A stretch of 9,677 nt of DNA from Cellvibrionales bacterium UBA4495 (GTDB taxonomy: Bacteria > Pseudomonadota > Gammaproteobacteria > Pseudomonadales > Porticoccaceae), in contig DGNJ01000027.1 of NCBI GenBank assembly GCA_002388905.1, forward strand, positions 6,077-15,753, in the 5' to 3' direction. Of this stretch, positions 6,353 through 9,677 are shown one piece after another; the stretch's first letter is position 1; the number at the start of each line of letters is the position of its first letter. The notes beneath the pieces are model-generated. The model saw only the letters and a list, made by a program, of their open reading frames with translations. It ran no database searches and was not told where the DNA came from. A program made the translations under genes and the position numbers.

Positions 6353-8647
6353 ATGGCGGCGGGAGAGCGGCGTTTCCTCTCCATGTTCCAGTCTGTCACA
6401 ACCGGAGTGGTCGAACTTAGCCTGGACGGGCGTATTCTCCATTTCAACGGCGATTTTGCCCGGATGCTTGGCTATGGCGCTGACGAACTGGATGGTCGGT
6501 CTCTCCTGGAACTGGTGCATCCGGCGGATCGGGAAAAGTGTGCCCGCATGATCGACCAACTGGCCACCGGGAAGATCCACGGCGCCGATCTTGTCGAACG
6601 TTTTATCACCCGGGATGGGGCCACCCTCTGGAGCCGAATCCTGGCCAACCTCATGCGCGACGAGTACGGTCGTCCCGACCATGTGGTGTTGGTCGTGCAC
6701 GACTTCGGAGACCGGCGGCTGGCCGAGGGTGTTCACCAACTCACCGAAGAACGCCTCGAGGCTTTTTACGCGGCCGGCATGGAGGCCATCATCATGACTC
6801 GCGGCGGCGTGATCCTCGACGCCAACCGCCAGGCCGCTGAAATGCTGGGGACGTCCCTGGAAGCCCTGATCGGACGCAATATCCAGGAGTTCGTCGCCGA
6901 CCGGGAACGTCCGCGTCTTCAGGCGCTGGTGGATGAGGGGGGCTTTGTCCACGCCGAATTTGAAGTCCAGTGTTGCGACGGGCGCACCATTTATGTGGAA
7001 GCTCAGGGCCAGCAAACCGAAGCCGGCTCGGATGGCGCGAGCTTTACGATTGTGCGCGATATCAGCACCTACAGGCACCGGGAGCGGGAATTGCATCGGC
7101 TCAATCGCACGCTGAAGGCGATGCGGGAGAGCAGCATGGCGCTGTTGCGCGCATCCGACGAACAGACCTACATGCATCAGGTCTGCAACATCATCGCCGA
7201 TCAATGCGGTTATTTCTCCGTAGGTATCGGGCTGCTGGAACCATCGGATGGCGATTCACTGGTGACCCGGGCCTGGGTTTCCCGCGACGGGACCGAGCCG
7301 CCTCTCATCCGACCGGCCCACTTGTCCGACGGTGACGAGGGCCCGACCATGCGAGCCATCCGCTCCGGGCGGACCGTTCTCTGCCAGGACCTCCAGGCCG
7401 ACCCCACGATGCCTGATTGGCGCAAAACTCAGGCCAGGCAGTACCGCTTTGCCGCCATGGTCGCCGTCCCTCTGGTTTATGATGAACTGGCGTTCGGCGT
7501 TATCAATATCCTATCCGATACAAAAAACCATTTCTCTGCTGAAGAAGTGACCCTCCTCCAGGGCCTTGCCGACGACCTGGCTATCGGCATTCACACCTTG
7601 CGGCTCGACGAGGCGCGCCGGAAATCCGAGGAGGCGCTCGCGCGCAAGAGCCGCGAACTGGAAACCCTGTTCGACACCATTCCCGCCATGGTTTATGTGA
7701 AAGATTGTGATCTGCGCTATCTCAAGGTCAACCGGCGCTTTTGCCAGGAAATGGGCATGTCGCAGGAGACAATCGTTGGCAGGCGGGATGGCGATTTCTC
7801 CCATCCGGCGCTGGCCAGGGCATGCTACGAAAGCGATATGCTCGCCCTGGAGGAAGGCGGCTTTCTCGACCGCGAGGAGTTTGTCCGCGAGCCCGATGGT
7901 AGCACGCGCTGGTGGTCCACTTCCAAAAGACCCTTTCGTGACGGCGAGCCTCATGTTGTGGGGCTGATCGGTGTCAGTTCCGAGATTACCGAGCGCAAGC
8001 TGGTGGAGAACGAACGCTTCAACCGCCTCAAGGAACAGCGTTACGAACTGGTGCGCGAAGTGCACCACCGGATCAAGAACCACCTCCAGGGTGTGGTAGG
8101 CCTGCTCCGCACACAGATTCAGCACCATCCCGAGGGCGCCTTGCCCCTTGAGGAAACCGTTTCGCAGGTGCTTAGCATTGCCGAGGTCTACGGCCTTCAG
8201 AGCCGTCGCTCCGACAGCCGTGTGGAGATGCAGGAGCTTCTGGAGGCCATTGTCAGTCTTCCCGTCAATCGCAACATGATCCATTGGCGAAACCGTGATG
8301 GCGAACTAACCCTGTTTCTCGACAATTCCGAGGCGGTGCCGGTGGCCATGGTCCTCAACGAGCTCCTCACAAACGCGGTTAAACACCTCGACGAGCCGGG
8401 TGAACAGCCCAATGTAGTCCTTTCCCTCGAGAGGGACGGAGGCCGGGTGCGGATTCGTATCCTCAACCAGCCGGCCAGGCTGCCGCCGGGGTTCAATTTC
8501 AGGGAGGGCAGGGGCCTTGGCACCGGACTGGAACTTATTCGCTCCCTGCTGCCTCGGCCGGGCGCGGAACTGACCTTCAGCCAGAGTGGCGATTGCGTAC
8601 TTACCGAACTGATTCTCAAAACCCCGGTTATCGTCGAGCCGGACTAA
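6353..8647 (+). CDS. Soluble sensor histidine kinase, PAS-PAS-GAF-PAS-HisKA_2
   Basis: This is the sensor kinase partner of the ANTAR regulator. No membrane segment is visible, so it should sense a cytoplasmic signal. Numbered from the TTG at 6326 (773 aa), the domains are: PAS about 13-132; PAS about 140-255 (GGVILDANRQAAEMLG); GAF about 265-428 (DEQTYMHQVCNIIADQCGYF...VAVPLVYDELAFGVINI); PAS about 440-560 (VYVKDCDLRYLKVNRRFC); HisKA_2 about 575-645 with REVHHRIKNHLQ, His581 (or 580) being the likely phosphorylation site; and HATPase about 668-768 with N-box NELLTNAVKH and G-box GRGLGTGLELI. I chose the ATG at 6353 (764 aa). The in-frame TTG at 6326 overlaps the regulator's stop (TTGA) but has no ribosome site. 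The ligand is unknown; redox, gas or nitrogen cues are possible. Confidence 0.9.
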   Translation: MAAGERRFLSMFQSVTTGVVELSLDGRILHFNGDFARMLGYGADELDGRSLLELVHPADREKCARMIDQLATGKIHGADLVERFITRDGATLWSRILANLMRDEYGRPDHVVLVVHDFGDRRLAEGVHQLTEERLEAFYAAGMEAIIMTRGGVILDANRQAAEMLGTSLEALIGRNIQEFVADRERPRLQALVDEGGFVHAEFEVQCCDGRTIYVEAQGQQTEAGSDGASFTIVRDISTYRHRERELHRLNRTLKAMRESSMALLRASDEQTYMHQVCNIIADQCGYFSVGIGLLEPSDGDSLVTRAWVSRDGTEPPLIRPAHLSDGDEGPTMRAIRSGRTVLCQDLQADPTMPDWRKTQARQYRFAAMVAVPLVYDELAFGVINILSDTKNHFSAEEVTLLQGLADDLAIGIHTLRLDEARRKSEEALARKSRELETLFDTIPAMVYVKDCDLRYLKVNRRFCQEMGMSQETIVGRRDGDFSHPALARACYESDMLALEEGGFLDREEFVREPDGSTRWWSTSKRPFRDGEPHVVGLIGVSSEITERKLVENERFNRLKEQRYELVREVHHRIKNHLQGVVGLLRTQIQHHPEGALPLEETVSQVLSIAEVYGLQSRRSDSRVEMQELLEAIVSLPVNRNMIHWRNRDGELTLFLDNSEAVPVAMVLNELLTNAVKHLDEPGEQPNVVLSLERDGGRVRIRILNQPARLPPGFNFREGRGLGTGLELIRSLLPRPGAELTFSQSGDCVLTELILKTPVIVEPD

Positions 8648-8846
8648 CGCACGAACCAGATTGCTTTGGTTATGATGTGAGGCTGACGATTGAACTCCCG
8701 GGACCATACAGCTAATATTGCCCCGCGTTTTGGCCTGTGCTGTATTAGTACCCCTTGAGGCAGGCCGCTAGAGCCGGCAGGGGGAGTTGCTTCAAAAACT
8801 GCCGGAGTGGAGCGAGAACCATCGCTCGTGATTCATGCCCATCCAT
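8648..8846. other. Gap between kinase gene and tRNA-Leu
   Basis: I see no gene in these 199 bases. There are two inverted repeats: CCGGCAG (8774-8780) with CTGCCGG (8799-8805), and GAGCGA (8810-8815) with TCGCTC (8822-8827, six-base loop). Neither is followed by a T-run, so neither is a standard terminator. The tRNA promoter should lie here, but no clear -35/-10 pair stands out. Confidence 0.4.
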
Positions 8847-8935
8847 GCCCGGGTGGCGAAATTGGTAGACGCAAGGGACTTAAAATCCCTCGGAGGGAGA
8901 CCTCCGTACCGGTTCGATTCCGGTCCCGGGCACCA
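8847..8935 (+). tRNA. tRNA-Leu, anticodon UAA, with encoded CCA
   Basis: An 89-base tRNA cloverleaf. The acceptor arms GCCCGGG and CCCGGGC pair fully, followed by A and the encoded CCA (8933-8935). The anticodon stem AGGGA/TCCCT encloses the loop CTTAAAA, giving anticodon TAA, which reads UUA and UUG leucine codons. A long variable arm (GGAGGG...CCTCC) marks a class II tRNA, consistent with leucine. The T-arm carries GGTTCGATTCC. It stands alone between the kinase gene and the nirB control region. Such tRNA 3' ends can be integration sites, but I see no integrase or repeated 3' end nearby. Confidence 0.97.
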
Positions 8936-8937
8936 GT

Positions 8938-8977
8938 AAAATTATTAATTGACTTCCATCTCTTACAGAATAATTTT
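8938..8977. repeat. AT-only inverted repeat just after tRNA-Leu
   Basis: AAAATTATT (8938-8946) and AATAATTTT (8969-8977) are exact 9-base inverted repeats separated by 22 bases, starting three bases after the tRNA CCA. The stem is all A-T, too weak for a usual terminator; it might aid 3' processing or be chance in an AT-rich patch. Confidence 0.3.
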
Positions 8978-9079
8978 CAGCGTTTCTTCATTGGTGCCGC
9001 ATTTTCGAAGCTTAGCCCGGGCTCTGGATAACTCCATTTGTCGAGCAGACGATCCCACGCCTCATTCTCGTGCGCGTTC

Positions 9080-9096
9080 TGCCTGATTGTGGTGCA
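9080..9096 (+). promoter_or_regulatory. Candidate NtrC binding site upstream of nirB
   Basis: TGCCTGATTGTGGTGCA matches the NtrC dyad TGCACC-N5-GGTGCA in the whole right half and three of six bases in the left half. Its centre is about 128 bases before the predicted sigma-54 start, within the usual range for NtrC enhancers. A single imperfect dyad could be chance; the context supports it. Confidence 0.45.
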
Positions 9097-9150
9097 CAGA
9101 GCTGGCGGAGTTGCTGTAATTGAAGTACCTGACGTGGCCGGACCCCTGTC

Positions 9151-9163
9151 AATCAAGGAAAAA
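9151..9163 (+). promoter_or_regulatory. Weak IHF-like site between NtrC site and sigma-54 promoter
   Basis: AATCAAGGAAAAA matches the WATCAA core and final purine of the IHF consensus but has AA instead of TT at the other conserved pair. It lies between the NtrC-like site and the -24/-12 element, where a DNA bend is usually found at such promoters. Confidence 0.3.
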
Positions 9164-9190
9164 TACCTGTCTATGTGCGCAGCCGGGTTC

Positions 9191-9206
9191 TGGCACGCTA
9201 TTTGTA
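9191..9206 (+). promoter_or_regulatory. nirB: Sigma-54 (-24/-12) promoter for nirB
   Basis: TGGCAC-GCTAT-TTGTA fits the RpoN consensus TGGCAC-N5-TTGCA with one change (GT for GC at -12) and correct GG-N10 spacing. Transcription would start near 9216, giving a leader of about 175 bases. With the NtrC-like site upstream this predicts activation under nitrogen limitation. Confidence 0.6.
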
Positions 9207-9263
9207 TCTCTATAAATCGTCGATGAGCCAGGGCGCTGCCCCGGTTCGATTCACCGCAAGCGT

Positions 9264-9282
9264 TGGCGCCGTGCCGGCGCCA
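9264..9282 (+). other. Stable GC-rich hairpin in nirB leader
   Basis: TGGCGCCG and CGGCGCCA form a perfect 8-bp stem around TGC. It would compete with a possible first ANTAR-type hairpin whose hexaloop ATCGAT (9282-9287) has A at 1 and G at 4 and a stem with one C-C mismatch (9277-9292). Smaller hairpins lie upstream at 9231-9241 and 9242-9256, so the whole leader is strongly structured. Confidence 0.45.
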
Positions 9283-9306
9283 TCGATGCCGCAACAACCT
9301 CCTGCT

Positions 9307-9348
9307 GGGTAATGACGCCCTTGCTGCCTATGGCCGCAGGGGGGTTTT
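9307..9348 (+). terminator. Candidate ANTAR-controlled attenuator in nirB leader
   Basis: Two hairpins share bases. The first (9307-9320) has stem GGGT/GCCC and loop AATGAC, a six-base loop with A at position 1 and G at position 4, as in known ANTAR RNA targets. The second (9318-9342) pairs CCCTTGC with GCAGGGG, continues past one mismatch into GCC/GGC, and is followed by GG and TTTT (9345-9348), like a weak intrinsic terminator. Bases 9318-9320 belong to both stems, so only one can form. Protein binding to the first would block termination before nirB. The first stem is only four pairs and the T-run is short. Confidence 0.45.
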
Positions 9349-9391
9349 GCCGTGGGTACGGAACTGCACGAAGTCAGCAAGAGAGGCAATG

Positions 9392-9677
9392 ATGGCAACA
9401 CAGAAGATCGTCGTAATCGGTAATGGCATGGTGGGGCATCACTATGTGGACCAATTGATCGCCAAAGCGCTGGATGTGGAAATCACCGTGTTGGGGGCGG
9501 AACCTCGCCCTGCCTACGACCGGGTGCATCTTTCCGAGTTCTTTGCCGGCAAGAAGCCGGAGGATCTGGCCCTGACGACCCGGGAGTACTACCGGGAGAA
9601 AGGGGTCAGGGCCCACTTTGGCGATGCGGTGAAGACGATTCGCCGGGACGAGAAGATCGTCGTGACCGGTACCGGTC
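9392..9677 (+). CDS. nirB: NirB, NAD(P)H nitrite reductase large subunit, 5' part
   Basis: The first 95 residues of a NirB-type assimilatory nitrite reductase; the rest lies beyond the window. The family reduces nitrite to ammonium in the cytoplasm using NAD(P)H, FAD, a 4Fe-4S cluster and siroheme. The N-terminus (KIVVIGNGMVGHHYVDQL) is the FAD-binding GxGxxG strand-turn-helix. EITVLGAEPRPAYDRVHLSEFF is the characteristic continuation (the ExRxAYDRVxLS pattern), followed by LTTREYYREKGV. AGAGG lies five bases before the ATG at 9392; another ATG at 9389 is too close to it. The upstream region carries a sigma-54 element and a candidate attenuator, as expected for a nitrate-assimilation gene. 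It could also be named nasB; downstream nirD and nasA would confirm the role. Confidence 0.93.
   Translation, partial: MATQKIVVIGNGMVGHHYVDQLIAKALDVEITVLGAEPRPAYDRVHLSEFFAGKKPEDLALTTREYYREKGVRAHFGDAVKTIRRDEKIVVTGTG

Noticed and set aside
6029..7204. 391-aa minus-strand open frame opposite the regulator and kinase genes
   Set aside because: It overlaps two genes with clear domains on the other strand; long antisense frames are common in GC-rich DNA.
8774..8827. Two inverted repeats after the kinase gene as terminators
   Set aside because: Neither is followed by a run of T on the plus strand and the first has an 18-base loop.
9242..9256. T-arm-like sequence (GGTTCGATT) in the nirB leader, possible tRNA or attachment-site remnant
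   Set aside because: Only about ten bases match the tRNA-Leu T-arm and the stem pairing is not tRNA-like; there is no integrase or other half of a repeat.
8977..9297. 106-aa minus-strand open frame between tRNA-Leu and nirB
   Set aside because: The frame runs across the sigma-54 and NtrC-like sites, has no clear ribosome site, and its composition matches no family I know. Its last 30 residues look mildly protein-like, so a small remnant cannot be fully excluded.

Overview
The window reads as a GC-rich (about 60%) free-living gammaproteobacterium, perhaps Marinobacter- or Halomonas-like. That placement is an inference from the gene content (polyhydroxyalkanoate synthase, NirB-type nitrite reductase, acyl-CoA thioesterases) and the sigma-54/IHF-style regulatory sites; no rRNA or species marker is present. 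There is no phage, transposon, CRISPR array or obvious genomic island.

Left part, minus strand (about 1-1292): a compact three-gene unit. It encodes an NTF2/SnoaL-like small protein and two tandem PaaI-type hotdog thioesterases, the second cut by the left window edge. Next (1408-about 1640) is the 3' remnant of a short-chain dehydrogenase/reductase lying just behind the PHA synthase gene phaC (1668-3431). It is probably what is left of an acetoacetyl-CoA reductase. A near-perfect 24-bp palindrome sits just upstream of phaC.

Middle (3519-4981), minus strand: a translationally coupled pair, an unrecognised 278-aa protein followed by a STAS-domain anti-anti-sigma-like protein, overlapping by ATGA. 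A divergent non-coding region of about 745 bases (4982-5726) follows. It holds three successive hairpins, each introduced by TGACGG, and a perfect IHF consensus site.

Right part, plus strand (5727-8647): a two-component pair made of an ANTAR-output response regulator (RNA-binding antiterminator type) and a large soluble sensor kinase (PAS-PAS-GAF-PAS-HisKA_2-HATPase). Then come a tRNA-Leu(UAA) gene (8847-8935) and the start of nirB (9392 to the window end).

The most interesting region is the nirB control region. It shows a candidate NtrC site, a weak IHF-like site and a sigma-54 -24/-12 element. The predicted leader of about 175 nt contains a hexaloop hairpin of the ANTAR-target type (A at loop position 1, G at position 4), and its 3' arm is also the 5' arm of a terminator-like hairpin. 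This predicts two-level nitrogen control: sigma-54/NtrC initiation plus ANTAR-dependent antitermination. The ANTAR regulator and HisKA_2 kinase encoded about 3 kb upstream are candidate operators of that switch, in place of the usual NasS-NasT or NasR. The regulatory model is inference from sequence patterns.
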